From Sorex araneus (lineage: Eukaryota; Chordata; Mammalia; Eulipotyphla; Soricidae): a DNA stretch of 64,000 bases. The stretch covers positions 109,946,035-110,010,034 of the forward strand of contig NC_073305.1 in assembly GCF_027595985.1 (NCBI RefSeq). The letters are read 5' to 3'. A program made the translations under genes and the position numbers. The notes beneath the pieces are model-generated. The model did no database searches. It had not been told where the DNA came from and worked only from the letters and a program-made list of their open reading frames with translations. This document shows positions 49,392 through 59,500 of the stretch, piece by piece. The number at the start of each line of letters is the position of its first letter. The first letter of the stretch is position 1.

Positions 49392-50295
49392 TGTAAAAAA
49401 CTAAGGCACACCAACGGGCGCGTGTACTCTCAGGCTCTCCGGGCGGCTCTGTCTCACTGCCCGCATCCGGTGCTCCGGAACTGCTGTGTGTGCTGTCGGT
49501 CAAGGGCAGGCGATGGAAGGAAGAAGGCCAAACTGGTTGCTCGATCAGTTTATTTCGTTCTCTCTCTCTGCTTCTTCTGATTCTGGCCCCCCTTTGCCCC
49601 ACAGTCTTAGTTTATATAGCAAATTACATAGGGCGGTGGCACAAAGGTGGGTTTAACATCAACAAATAAACAAAGAAGGCTAAGACCATTTCTTAACAAA
49701 ATTTCATCTAAGGAAATATCATCTAAGGACATCCACTAAAGGGAGTGATTCCAAACAAGGGTGTGTCAGGGTATGAGCTAGTAATCTGTTTAAATAGTTA
49801 CAGTAAATCTACTTCTAATATTTCTAGCAATGTCATTCTGTATGAGCACAGTAAGAGATATAAATTTTGGCTCTTCCTGAGGACATCTCACTATACAGTC
49901 CTCAGGCCAGGTTAGTCTTCCTAACCCCAGCAGGGTCCTAGTCTCGTCGTTACCTTTGGATCATGACAGCATTGTCCATGATCATGCTCTCAACTTATAG
50001 TTGAGTATTGTGGTGCTTTGGCCTGACCTATCTCGATGCCAGGGTAGCACATAACTCTCTGCTTGCCCTGGATCCATCCTGTCCCTCATTGGGACCCTGC
50101 TTTTGGGGTGCTAGAAACTGAGGGCAACTGAGTTAAGAAAGCAGATGCGCAGGAGTAAATATTATTGGAGTCAATCAACTCCCACATTACGAGCACAATA
50201 TTGTCTTCCTATGTCCATACAGAAAGGACATTGCTTTCAGGTAAACTATGTTCCCTAAGGCAAGGCTAAAAGGACAAACCCCATGTTATCCTACA
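49392..50295 (-). mobile_element. Solo LTR, family 1, copy 2
   Basis: Same family as 47554-48760 (shared aagaaggccaaactggttgc and gatgccagggtagcacataa). It runs from tgtaaaaaac to tcctaca on the plus strand. Flanks aggaag (49386-49391) and gggaag (50296-50301) match at 5 of 6. Minus-strand AATAAA at 49549-49554. About 300 bp shorter than copy 1. Confidence 0.88.
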
Positions 50296-50350
50296 GGGAA
50301 GGAAGACAGATTCCTAAGTCAATGCAATATAAATAATCAGGAAGATGAGA

Positions 50351-50714
50351 TGTCGCGCGCCGCTTCGTCCAGCGAAGAAACACGCAACTCGGAGATCCTT
50401 TTGGCTGCGATTTATTTAGGAACTTTCTCATGCGTTAGAGAAGAAATCAGGAACGGGGACGTGGAGTAAGGCGGAAAATGGGACGCATGAGGGAGAACCC
50501 TCTAGCTAGGTGACTTACCCCCTTATATACCTCTCGCTGCCTGCTTACGCCCACGTGTCTGCATCTGATAGGTTAGTTATACCTTGTGGGCGTGACAGGA
50601 CATCCTGTTTTCTTACACCTTGTGGGCGTGACAGGACATCCTGTTTTCAAAGCACGGTGAAATTGACAAGAACAGGTGTTGTTTATGAAGCACGTCCTGT
50701 GGAGGCTCTCCACA
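50351..50714 (-). mobile_element. Solo LTR, family 2 (ERVK-like), intact 6-bp TSD
   Basis: 364 bp. On the minus strand it begins TGTGGAGAG and ends GCGCGACA, flanked by the perfect 6-bp TSD atgaga at 50345-50350 and 50715-50720. A minus-strand TATA box (reverse complement of ccttatatacc near 50521-50531) lies about 105 bp upstream of a minus-strand AATAAA at 50411-50416. The U3 region has two copies of a GC-rich unit (accttgtgggcgtgacagga and following ccatcctgtttt-like text) near 50581 and 50616. The three-part architecture (U3, R, U5) is complete. Confidence 0.95.
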
Positions 50715-50720
50715 ATGAGA

Positions 50721-51608
50721 TCTGACAACAAAGGAAACTGAGAGGTGGAATGGAAATTAGACAAAATGGCATCCCATATGCTGAGTGAAGGAACTGTTTT
50801 AGATCAAAAATAATGGACAGTCCTTCAAAAACTAGAAATTGAGCTTCCATATGACCCCACAATACCACTTCTGGGAATATATCCCGAGGATACAAAACAG
50901 CACAGAAGAAATGACATCTGTACCTATATATTCATTGCAGCACTGTTAACAATAGCCAAAATATGGAAACAACCCGAGTGTCCTAAAACAGATGACTGGT
51001 TAAAGAAACTTTGGTACATCTACACAATGGAATACTATGCAGCTGCTAGGAGAGATGAAGTCATGAAATTTGCTTATAAATAGATAGACATGGAAAGTAT
51101 CATGCTAAGTGAAATGAGTCAGAAAGAGAGGGACAGACATAGAAAGACTGCACTCTGTGGGGTGTAGGGTAGCATCACATGAGGCTGACACCCAAGAACA
51201 GTAGATACAAGGGCCAGGGGGTTTGCTCCATAGTTGGAAGACTGCTTCACGAGTGGAGGGGAGAAGGCAGATGGAGTAGAGAAGGGATCACTAAGAAAAT
51301 GATGGCTGGAGGAACCAGTTGGGATGGGAGATGCATGCCAAAAGTAGATAATGGACCAAACATGATGACCTCTCAGTGTCTGTGTTGCAAGGCATAATGC
51401 CCCAAAGTAGAGAGAGTATGGGAGTATGGGGAATGCTGTCTGCCATAGAGGCAGGGGGAGGGTGGGAAAGGGGGGGTATACCTGGGATATTGGTGGTGGG
51501 GAATGTGCACTGGTGGACGGATGGGTGTTTGATCATTGTGAGATTGTAACCCAAACATGAAAGCTTGTAACTATCTCACAGTGATTCAATAAAATTAATT
51601 TTTTTTAA
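50721..51608 (+). mobile_element. 5'-truncated L1 (ORF2 C-terminus and 3' UTR)
   Basis: Standard L1 order: ctagaaattgagcttccata (50828), cacaatggaatactatgcag (51023), catgctaagtgaaatgagtc (51102), a G-rich tract (51450-51476), then cagtgattcaataaaattaa and poly(A). It gives the reference L1 3' end for comparison with the ORF-less elements. The 5' boundary is uncertain. Confidence 0.9.
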
Positions 51609-52012
51609 AAGAATAATACTTTAGTCAGATTCTACTAAAGGGCTCAGAATGATTTAGACCAGGATGCGACCATTATACACAGAGCATGGAGTTCACCTTT
51701 CTAAAAGACAATTCATTAGACTGTCAAGGAAAAAATACAATTTTTAAGAGTTGAAATCAGGCTAGGAAAAAAAATGAAATAAAGAGCAGAGATTGATAAC
51801 ACTCCAAAAGAAGATGGATATGGAATGTCAGCGGGATGGACCATATAGGATCAAGGAGATGTTTTGTTATATTTTTAAAAGAAATGAAAATAATAAGCAT
51901 ACTCATTAAAGAGTATTTAAATTCTTTTAGGTTCCTTCTCCTTAGACTCACTAAATTAATTAATTGGTACAACTGGGAATAAACATGCAATTTACATAAA
52001 AATGACATTTTA
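51609..52012. other. Non-coding DNA, nothing recognised
   Basis: No supported gene. Confidence 0.5.
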
Positions 52013-52014
52013 TT

Positions 52015-52308
52015 TATTTATTTATTTTTTATTGAATCACCATGTGGAAAGTTACAAAGCTTCCAAGCTTAAGTCTCAGTTATACAATGCTTGAACACCC
52101 ATCCCTTCACCAGTGCACATGTTCCACCACCAAGGATCACAGTATACCTCCCCCCATCTCCCACCCACTAGCCCCCCCACCCCGCCTGTGTAACTGATAA
52201 ATTTCACTTTACTTTCACTTTTCTTTGATTACATTCAGTATTTCAACAAAAAACTCACTATTATTGTTTGAAGTTTCTCCTCCCCAAAGTCGGACCTGCT
52301 GAAAAGGA
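52015..52308 (-). mobile_element. Truncated L1-tailed element
   Basis: tttatttatttttttattga start and the shared tgaacacccatcccttcacc block. Ends near cggacctgctgaaaagg. Flanks aaatgacatttta and aaggacatatt are only suggestive of a TSD. Confidence 0.75.
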
Positions 52309-52538
52309 AAAAAGGACATATTCTAAGTTAAAAAATTGTATTTCCACACTGACTCACTTTGTAAAGTTATTCATTTTGTAAAGTCTTATCTTTTTAAACA
52401 AATCTCAAAATCTATTTAAAAAATTATGATTTTAGTTTTTTTTCTTTCTTTTTTAAAAGTGGAGTAATACTTGTTTTCAAGAGTATAAATACTCATGTGT
52501 CTCAGGATACAATGTTACCATCACTAAAGTGTCAATAT

Positions 52539-53051
52539 TGTAGGATAACATTGGTTCATCCTTTCTCCTCTGCCTTTTCTCCCTTGCCTCAGTGAGCTTA
52601 GGTTTATTGGGTTACACCCATCACAGTGCTCCTGAGGCACTCCCATTCCTCTGTGTTTATCTTCTACTTTGTGATCTGCTTCCCTTATCTGTTAATCACT
52701 TATATCCCCAAATCAGACTCTTTGACTTGTTAGGTTAGATTCTTCTAAGGACTCTGGATTTTGTATTTGTAAGTGAAATATTGCTTTTCTCTTTCATTTA
52801 TTCTTTTTCATAATTTATTTTAGAGCAATGTCCTTTTCGTATAGATGAAGCAAGACAGTTAATGCTTTGCTTTTGTAACTTGGGAGCTAATTGACTCCGA
52901 ATAATACTTACTCCTGGACATCTGTCATTTTACTTGACTTAAGCCTCAATTGCCCTTAATTCCTAGTACTCCCAAACAGGGTCCTGACAGAGGGACTTAG
53001 ATGGACCCAAGGCAAGCTGTGAGCTACCCTTGTATTGAAAAGGGACAGGCC
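52539..53051 (+). mobile_element. LTR-like repeat, copy II, part 1
   Basis: Begins TGTAGGATAACATTGG and aligns with 3305-3680, for example gcttttgtaacttgggagct and ggcaagctgtgagctacc. Interrupted at 53051 by a retrocopy. Confidence 0.7.
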
Positions 53052-54363
53052 GGAGACGTCGGTGTGGCTCCAGCAGGAGGAGCCCCGCGCCACAGGACGC
53101 GCAGCCGGCCGGGCCGCCCAGGGGTCACTCCTGGCTCATGCACTCAGGAATTACTCCAGGCGGTGCTCGAGGGACCATATGGGATGCTGGGATTTGAACC
53201 CAGGTCAACCTCGTGCAAGGCAAATGCCCTACCCGCTATGCTATTGCTCCAGCCCCAGGAAGCAGGAGTACGTAAGCTACGTTGTGGTGATTCTTAATTT
53301 GGATTCAGTCGATGGCTACATGACTTGCCTGCGGGAGGACTCTCTGCTCTTATAGTTCCTGTCACTGAATCTGTACCAGAACAGGTTTTTGGGCCTGGCT
53401 GCCATGGCATCTCCATCGAGAAACTCACAGAACCGATGACGCTGCAAAGAGCCACTGCGACGCAGCTACAGCCCTGGCCAGCTGCACAGCATGGCCCTGA
53501 GAACAGGCCCCCATGGCACTGTGACCATCCCCCGTTCCACCAGCGACACCGACCTGGTCACCTCAGACAGCCGCTCCACACTCATGGCCAGCAGTTCCTA
53601 CTATTCCATAGGACACTCGCAGGACCTGGTGATCCACTGGGATATAGAGGAGGAAGTGGATGCTGGAGACTGGATTGGCATGTACCTCATTGGTGAGTGA
53701 ACATGTTTAGCCATACCCACTACATAGTCTCCTAGGCTAATGTTCTTGGAGTATTGTTTGAGTTTGTGATGCATTCTTCGCAATCTCCAGATAAACATGA
53801 CTTTTCTTTTGTTATGAAGAGAGTGGGTGCAGTATCTAGACATGGAGAGATGTGTGGCCCTCACTGATGTGTCACTGTCACCAAATCACCACTGCTTTTC
53901 TTCTGCCACAATCACAGCAACTCTATGACAAGGCAAAAGAGCAATATCATTGATCTAATAAGAAAATCACTTTTGATTGCCCTATTAATGCAGTAGTTCA
54001 TAAACCAGATGAATGATAAATAGCTTTTCTCATCCTCCTGTTAATTGGCACAGAATGTATAAAGACTATGTTATTTTAATGAAAGCTTGAACTAATTTAC
54101 AATTATACATTTCCACTGGCCTCCTGTGTTGGCATTAAGGATTGGGTTCCCAAAAGGAGAGAGAACAAAAGGGAATTCCCTGCCTCAGAGACAGGGTGGG
54201 ATAGTGGGGATGGTGGGAGGGATACTGGGAACATTGGTGGAGGTGAATGGGCACTGAAGGAAGGATGTAAATGATCACTGTACGACTGAAATGCAAACAT
54301 GAAAGTTCATAAGTTTGCAACTGTACCTCACAGTGATTCACTAATAAAAAATTTAAAAAAAAA
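53052..54363 (+). pseudogene. HECW1: HECW1-derived retrocopy ending in unspliced intron and an L1 tail
   Basis: The frame from 53404 reads MASPSRNSQNR, a TGA stop (53437-53439), then a HECW1-like N-terminus including [19 protein letters not shown] and [19 protein letters not shown] up to WIGMYLI. HECW1 is a C2-WW-HECT ubiquitin ligase; only its first 110 or so residues are present. The coding text stops at CTCATTG (53692), followed by GTGAGTGA, a splice-donor-like site. After it comes intron-like sequence, then an L1 3' end (54118-54345) and poly(A). The insertion has a 15-bp TSD, gaaaagggacaggcc (53037-53051) and gaaaagggacaagcc (54364-54378), 14 of 15 matching. The GC-rich start (53052-53118) is probably HECW1 5' UTR. 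So this is a copied, intron-retaining transcript, not the live locus. Confidence 0.85.
53121..53256 (-). mobile_element. 3'-truncated SINE (type A) inside the retrocopy
   Basis: ggggtcactcctggctcatg to gctattgctccagcccc. Short possible TSD cccagg on each side. Confidence 0.9.
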
Positions 54364-54378
54364 GAAAAGGGACAAGCC

Positions 54379-54395
54379 AAGTGCCATAAAATTTA
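54379..54395 (+). mobile_element. LTR-like repeat, copy II, part 2 (17 bp) and TSD of next insertion
   Basis: aagtgccataaaattta continues the host repeat after the retrocopy TSD and is duplicated at 54851-54867. Confidence 0.85.
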
Positions 54396-54850
54396 TTTAT
54401 TTATTTTTAATTTTATCACCATGTGGAAAGTTACAGAGTTCTCAGGTTTATGTCTCAGTTATACCGTATTCAAACACCATCCCTTCACCAGTGCCCATAT
54501 TCCACCACCAAAATCCCCGGTATACCCCCCGCCCCCCACCCCAACTGTATAACTGATGAATTTCATTTAATTTTCTCTTCACCTTGATTACGTTCCATAT
54601 TTCAACACAAAACTCACTATTGTTGTGGGAGTTATACCCCCAAACAAGATAACACTAATAAGGAAGCATTTGATAATTAGTTTTCCATTAAAAGATCGTA
54701 TGTTTTCAGGTTTTAGAAAAGGCCGTGCGGCTCGGATGTGTCCAGTCCCGAATCCTGGAGCCGTGTTAGTTGCTGCTCAGTGTCTCCAGGGCTCCATCTG
54801 GAGAAGGTGTGCTGGCGGCACCTCCTCCTTCTGGCTCCCCGGTGTTGCTG
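54396..54850 (-). mobile_element. ORF-less element with L1-type 3' end
   Basis: 455 bp, flanked by a perfect 17-bp TSD, aagtgccataaaattta, at 54379-54395 and 54851-54867. Minus-strand A-rich tail at the left, GC-rich 5' part at the right. Frames at 54299-54556 and 54625-54861 are its translations. Confidence 0.93.
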
Positions 54851-55092
54851 AAGTGCCATAAAATTTAAGAGCACAGTCATGGATAAATTCTGTCATGACC
54901 CAAAGAGAAGTGACTGGACAAGGACTCTGCTAGGGTTAGGAAGGAATAATCTGGCCTGAAGACTATAGTCTGGGATATATAATGAGATGTCCCCAGGAGA
55001 ACTACTCTATAAGTTTAATATATCTATTACTTTGTCCATACAAAATGATTAGAAAGATTATTAAGTAAATTTAAGATAAGATGACCATTTAA
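54851..55092 (+). mobile_element. LTR-like repeat, copy II, part 3
   Basis: Aligns with 3700-3930: ctgtcatgacccaaagagaa, tgctagggttaggaagga and agactatagtctgggatata. Confidence 0.7.
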
Positions 55093-55254
55093 GAGGCCGG
55101 AGCAATAGTATAGTGGGTAGGGTGTTTGTTTTGCATGATGCCCACCTGGATCCAATCCCTGGCATTCCTCTAACCCCCCACCTTTCCCAACCCCCCCCCC
55201 CCACACACACACACCCGTGCACTGCCAGGAGTAACCCAAAAAGGAGAAAAAAAA
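55093..55254 (+). mobile_element. SINE (type A)
   Basis: Head ggccggagcaatagtatagt, a C-run and (CA)n inside the body, A-rich end. Flanks aagatgaccatttaa (55078-55092) and aagatgaccttttaa (55255-55269) match at 14 of 15. Confidence 0.92.
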
Positions 55255-55790
55255 AAGATGACCTTTTAAATGGATATGAACTAAGGAAAAGAGAAATACA
55301 CCCTTAGATGAAATTCTGCCCTTGAGTGGATCTCCAAGCAGGATGAGATCTTTGTCTTAGAAAAGCTTCCCCCAAAGGAAGAGTTTGACATATACTGATT
55401 GTGCTATCTGACTTGGTTGTAGTTGCAACCCCCAACCTTGGCGATTGGGCTCTTAACTAAAACTGGGAGACAGGAATAATGGGGGGCAGAGTGAGACTAG
55501 CATGAGGGACAGTAGGAGATGGGAATGAGGGGCAGGAGCACACTGGAATGGGGCGCTCAGTGAGGTTGGAATAGGGACTCAAGGAGGATGGAATAAATGG
55601 CTGGATGGACATTGGCATAACCAGCAACTGATCACCAGCCAGCTGGGGGCCCTGTTGCCTTGTTCCTTCCTTCATGTGTCTATCTGCAGCAGCTGGAGGG
55701 AGGGGGGTTGGGGGTGGAGAAGCGGCTTATGGCCACCGAATGCTCATGCATGCAACCTCACTTTTTTGAACACACATATATATCATTACA
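55255..55790 (+). mobile_element. LTR-like repeat, copy II, part 4
   Basis: Purine-rich variable block (55465-55590), an AATAAA at ggaataaatgg near 55592, then gcaactgatcaccagccagc and an end near gaacacacat. The 3' end aligns with 22785-22985. Confidence 0.65.
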
Positions 55791-56162
55791 CCCCCTTCCT
55801 TTGTCCCCTGCTCCCAGCCTCAGTGCTTTGTTCTAAAGATAGAGGAGCTAGAGAAGGAGTTTTTAAAAATATACTTTTAAGTTTCAAAAGTATGAGTTGC
55901 ACGCAAATAAACTTCATTCACTGTAATCCTAAATCTTATTGACGACAAGAATAAGATCTTATTCTAAAATGAAATGATGCTGTCACCATGTTTCCCTTTT
56001 CCAATATTGGAGCTGAAAGATAAGCAAGTCTCACTGGATAAAGGTAAACATCTTCTCACACCTGTTACAGTAATGCTAACACACCAACTATTATAAAAGA
56101 GCTACACTGAATTAATGAGTATTCTAGCTCAGTAGAACATGGCCCTAGATTGATGTACCAAT

Positions 56163-56215
56163 GCCTATTTGCTCAAGCTGGCACCAGTAACGTCTCCACT
56201 GTGAGACTTGTTGGC
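56163..56215 (-). mobile_element. Fragment of type B SINE
   Basis: ggcaccagtaacgtctccac, then tgtgagacttgttg, with neither head nor end. Confidence 0.7.
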
Positions 56216-56658
56216 ACAGCTGCGATAGGACACAGAATCCAGACCCATCTAAGTCCAAGGAAGTCCCAATACCAAGCCAGGGTTCAGCTTTGGACTGTCC
56301 CTGCTCAGTCAGTGAACACCTGTGCCCCAAAAGGAACTCCAAAGCAGCCAGGAGCCACATAAATCTCATTGGACCTGGCAGGTGTCCCATACTTCTCCTC
56401 CAATCAAACCTGAACACCCCCCCCAAAGCCCCACCCCACTCTGGGTTCTTCTAGCTGTTATTTGACGGAGCAAGCTGACCACTGCTGGTCTGTATGTTGA
56501 CACAGTCTTGCCAGCTGCAGGGCCATTTCAGTCTTTGGCATGCACTGTGCTGTTTGGATTTGGCCTCCGAAGCAGCTGCCAAAGCTGTAACAGGCCACTG
56601 TGATGAGAGCAAACCAGAGGCCATGGAGCCGCCTTCTGTCTGTGTGCCTTGGACGTTG
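56216..56658. other. GC-richer unassigned sequence, target of an LTR
   Basis: About 440 bp with higher GC than its surroundings, continuing at 57218-57360 after the LTR. Short frames on both strands, none with a domain I know. Could be an old exon fragment, a retrocopy or a repeat. Confidence 0.4.
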
Positions 56659-56662
56659 TCAC

Positions 56663-57213
56663 TGTTAGGGTCCAGTGTCAATAGCTTCCCCCCAACGAAT
56701 CTGCACAAAAAGCTCAGCCAGTAATGTAATAAACAAGCGGAGTTTATTAGCCAGATAGCTGGGGTCAAGCTTCTAGGCACGCAGGCCCAAGCAAGACCCT
56801 GAGCAAGGGAAAAGCCGCAAATTTTATAGTCAGTGCTTGCATCTGCTTACATCCCAACTCGCACATACTAATTTTAACAACAGCATGAGTAAGAATGTAA
56901 GTTTCATGATTCAGAAGAAAACATATTTTCAAATAGTACAAACAAGCTGTTACAGATAGGTAATCTAGACGTGTTTTCAGAACATTCTGGCAGCTACCCA
57001 CCCTGCTTGTATCTGGGTGGCTTCTATAGACAGTGAATAGCGGTTATGAAACTATTTGCCAAGGCTGAGTTTTCAGCCCAGTTGTCCTTCCCTTGCAGAT
57101 ATCCAGGGGGAGAAGCGGGGATTTTAAGAAAAACCAAAAGGTTTAAGTAAAACAGGATGTGGAGCAGGAACCAGGCATGATGGAGTCGCTCCTGCCCCGC
57201 TCTGTGTCTAACA
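56663..57213 (-). mobile_element. Solo LTR with 4-bp TSD (ERV1-like)
   Basis: Plus-strand ends TGTTAG and CTAACA are inverted repeats. It is flanked by the perfect 4-bp TSD tcac at 56659-56662 and 57214-57217. On the minus strand a TATAAAA (reverse complement of attttatag near 56821-56829) precedes AATAAA (56743-56748) by about 75 bp, so minus is the sense strand. A 4-bp TSD fits class I (gammaretrovirus-like) elements. 551 bp, no internal genes. Confidence 0.93.
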
Positions 57214-57727
57214 TCACCACATCCCACACAGCCCTGATCACCAATTGCCCTGTCAACCCACCCAAAGGCCTCATGCTGCCACGGGACTGTCTCAGGCCTG
57301 CTCCTTCTTCCCCGTGTCCCAGGAAGCCAGCTGTCAGCAGCTGTTAGAACTCCAGGAGCAGAAACTCTGATACTGAGTAGGTGGGATAAGCAGTTGGGCT
57401 ACCGTTAGGTCAAGATTCACTGTATTCTACTGACTGGCTTGCTTTGCAGATAGCACCATTTTCTGTCAAGTTTAGGCAATGCAAATCCTGTGATCTAGAA
57501 CCATAGGAAGAGTTAAAGAGCTAAGGGGATGCCCATTACATGTTCTCAAGCTAGAGTGGTACTCATGTGGTGGGGCAGATTGTCACAGAAATAGTCACTC
57601 ATTAGGTAAAGTCCAGCGGGAGCAAAGCAGCAACCCCGGGGCATCTCTTGGGAACTCGCCGTGACTGACCATAATGGGGATCTGAGAGAGACCCATGAGT
57701 GCACCTCACAAGCAGCAGAGCTTTTCT

Positions 57728-57920
57728 GAGTGTGAGGAGTTGGAGAGCGAGTACAGGGTTAAGGCACTGGCCTTGTGCCACCGACCCCAATTCGAATCCC
57801 TGGCACTACAGACCTAAGCACCGCTAGGAGTCACTCCAGAGCACAGAGCCGCGACTAACTAGCCCATGACCACAGGTGGGTTATTACCCGACCCTTCTAA
57901 CACCTCTCCCCCCCACAAAA
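57728..57920 (+). mobile_element. Diverged SINE (type A)
   Basis: gagcgagtacagggttaagg head, ccaattcgaatccctggcac B-box region and gctaggagtcactccagagc body. Confidence 0.7.
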
Positions 57921-57977
57921 TACCATACTGATGGTGAGAGATCAAGGGTTCAATTCTGTCCACTACTTCATGACTAT

Positions 57978-58131
57978 TGCACCAGTCCATGTGAGTAGGG
58001 CATTTGCCTTGTATGAGACCAACCCAGGTTCAATTCTCTGTCCCTCTTGGAGAGGCTGGGAAGCTACTGAGAGTATCCCACCCTCACAGTAGAGCCTAGC
58101 AAGCTCCCCGTGGAGTATTCGATATACCAAT
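57978..58131 (+). mobile_element. Type B SINE, 3'-truncated
   Basis: Head tagggcatttgccttgtatg, body ggaagctactgagagtatcc and gtattcgatataccaata; the RTE-type tail is missing. Confidence 0.8.
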
Positions 58132-58795
58132 ACCCAAATATTTTTGATTTATTTGATTTCAGAAGCAGACATGTGTATGTTTTAAATCATCTCTGGGTGA
58201 TTGCAATGTGCTTTTGAAGCTGAGAATCACTGCCTAACACTTAGGTTTTCCACCTCAAGGAGGGAAAAAAAATCATAGCTCTTTATGATTAAAAGGCTTG
58301 AAATTTGATCTAATCTCAAACATAGAGCAGAGAAAATAGCCACCTCCACCTGAAGTAATCTCCTACCATGGATCTCATCTACCACAGAGAACACACTACC
58401 ATAATTTTCCTGATGTGGCAGCTCCATGCGCTGCCAGTGAATGTGGGAGAGGGTGACTTGGCATCTGTGGGCAGGATTTCTCTTCTTCCCTGACTGACTG
58501 AGTTGACAATTGCAGTCTCAGAGCAAATTGAAGTCTCAGAACCAAATTCGTTTTTCATTTTTGTTTTTTTTTTTTCCACTACATTTTGACAGTAGGTAAG
58601 GAAAAACTGGGCTATCACAATGCTTGTTCTAAATGTTGGATGGAAAGTGGGAGAGGCAACTGAAAAGAAATTAGGGTGAGCAGGAATGAGCAAAACAAAT
58701 CTGAGCTGAAGCCAGATTTCTAGGGGCAAACTCATGTTTTGTTTCATTTGCTTAAGGCAGCAGTATAGTGTTGTTTACATTTCTGATCGTTTTGC
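58132..58795. other. Non-coding DNA, nothing recognised
   Basis: The 122-codon minus frame at 58379-58747 has no domain and low-complexity parts; not called. Confidence 0.5.
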
Positions 58796-58925
58796 CTTTT
58801 GTTTGTTTTGTTTTGGTGTTTGGACCACACCAAGAAGTACTGAGGATTCACATAGTGATGGGGCTCATACCTAGCGCTCCAGCATATTTTACATATGTTC
58901 CAGTCTTTTGAGTTATTTCCCTAAC
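58796..58925 (-). mobile_element. Diverged SINE (type A)
   Basis: ttggaccacaccaagaagta start; weak body and head. Confidence 0.55.
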
Positions 58926-59083
58926 TCCTGTTTCTGTTTTTTCTAATGCTAGCAGCAGGATATATTTTCCTTTGGAGAGAAGAGTCCACAATAAGGATCT
59001 TTTCCTAAAATTCTGAAATGCACAATTTTAACCTAGATATTTGATTTTGAGGACAAACAGAAGTCTCATCAAAACAAAAATGA

Positions 59084-59260
59084 AGGACTGTAGTGACAGT
59101 ACAGAGGATAGGGTGCTTGCCTTGCACATGGCAGAACCGGGGTTCAATATCCGGCATTTCCGATGGTGCCCTGTGCTCAGCCAGGAATGATTCCTGGTGC
59201 AGAGCCTGGAGTAAGCCCTGAGCACAGTCATGGGTGGCCTTCAAACAAAACAAAACAGAA
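59084..59260 (+). mobile_element. SINE (type A)
   Basis: Head ggactgtagtgacagtacag, gcttgccttgcacatggcag, body gcctggagtaagccctgagc, A-rich end followed by CAC/CCA repeats to 59310. Confidence 0.85.
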
Positions 59261-59344
59261 AACCAAAAACCATCACCACCACCACGACCATCACCACCAC
59301 CAACAACAAATAAAACCCTCCATAAATGAAGGAACTGAAGTTAT

Positions 59345-59500
59345 AGCCCACAGGGCTGGGCTGGAGCATAAGCTCTTTATACAAAAGCCATGAGTTCAAC
59401 CTAGGACAGCATGCATGGCCTGTTCACCCAGTATCACTGAGTGAAGCCTGCAGACCCCCAGCACTGTTAGGTCTGAGCACCATGGCATCACCAGCTGAGT
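59345..59500 (+). mobile_element. Diverged SINE (type A)
   Basis: gggctgggctggagcataag head and gcactgttaggtctgagcac end. Confidence 0.5.

Noticed and set aside
47554..50295. A provirus with two LTRs
   Set aside because: Each LTR has its own TSD, there is no primer-binding site beside them and no viral gene between.
53404..53700. A live HECW1 exon, because of the intact splice donor
   Set aside because: The segment lies between 15-bp TSDs, ends in an L1 poly(A), interrupts another repeat and has an in-frame TGA.
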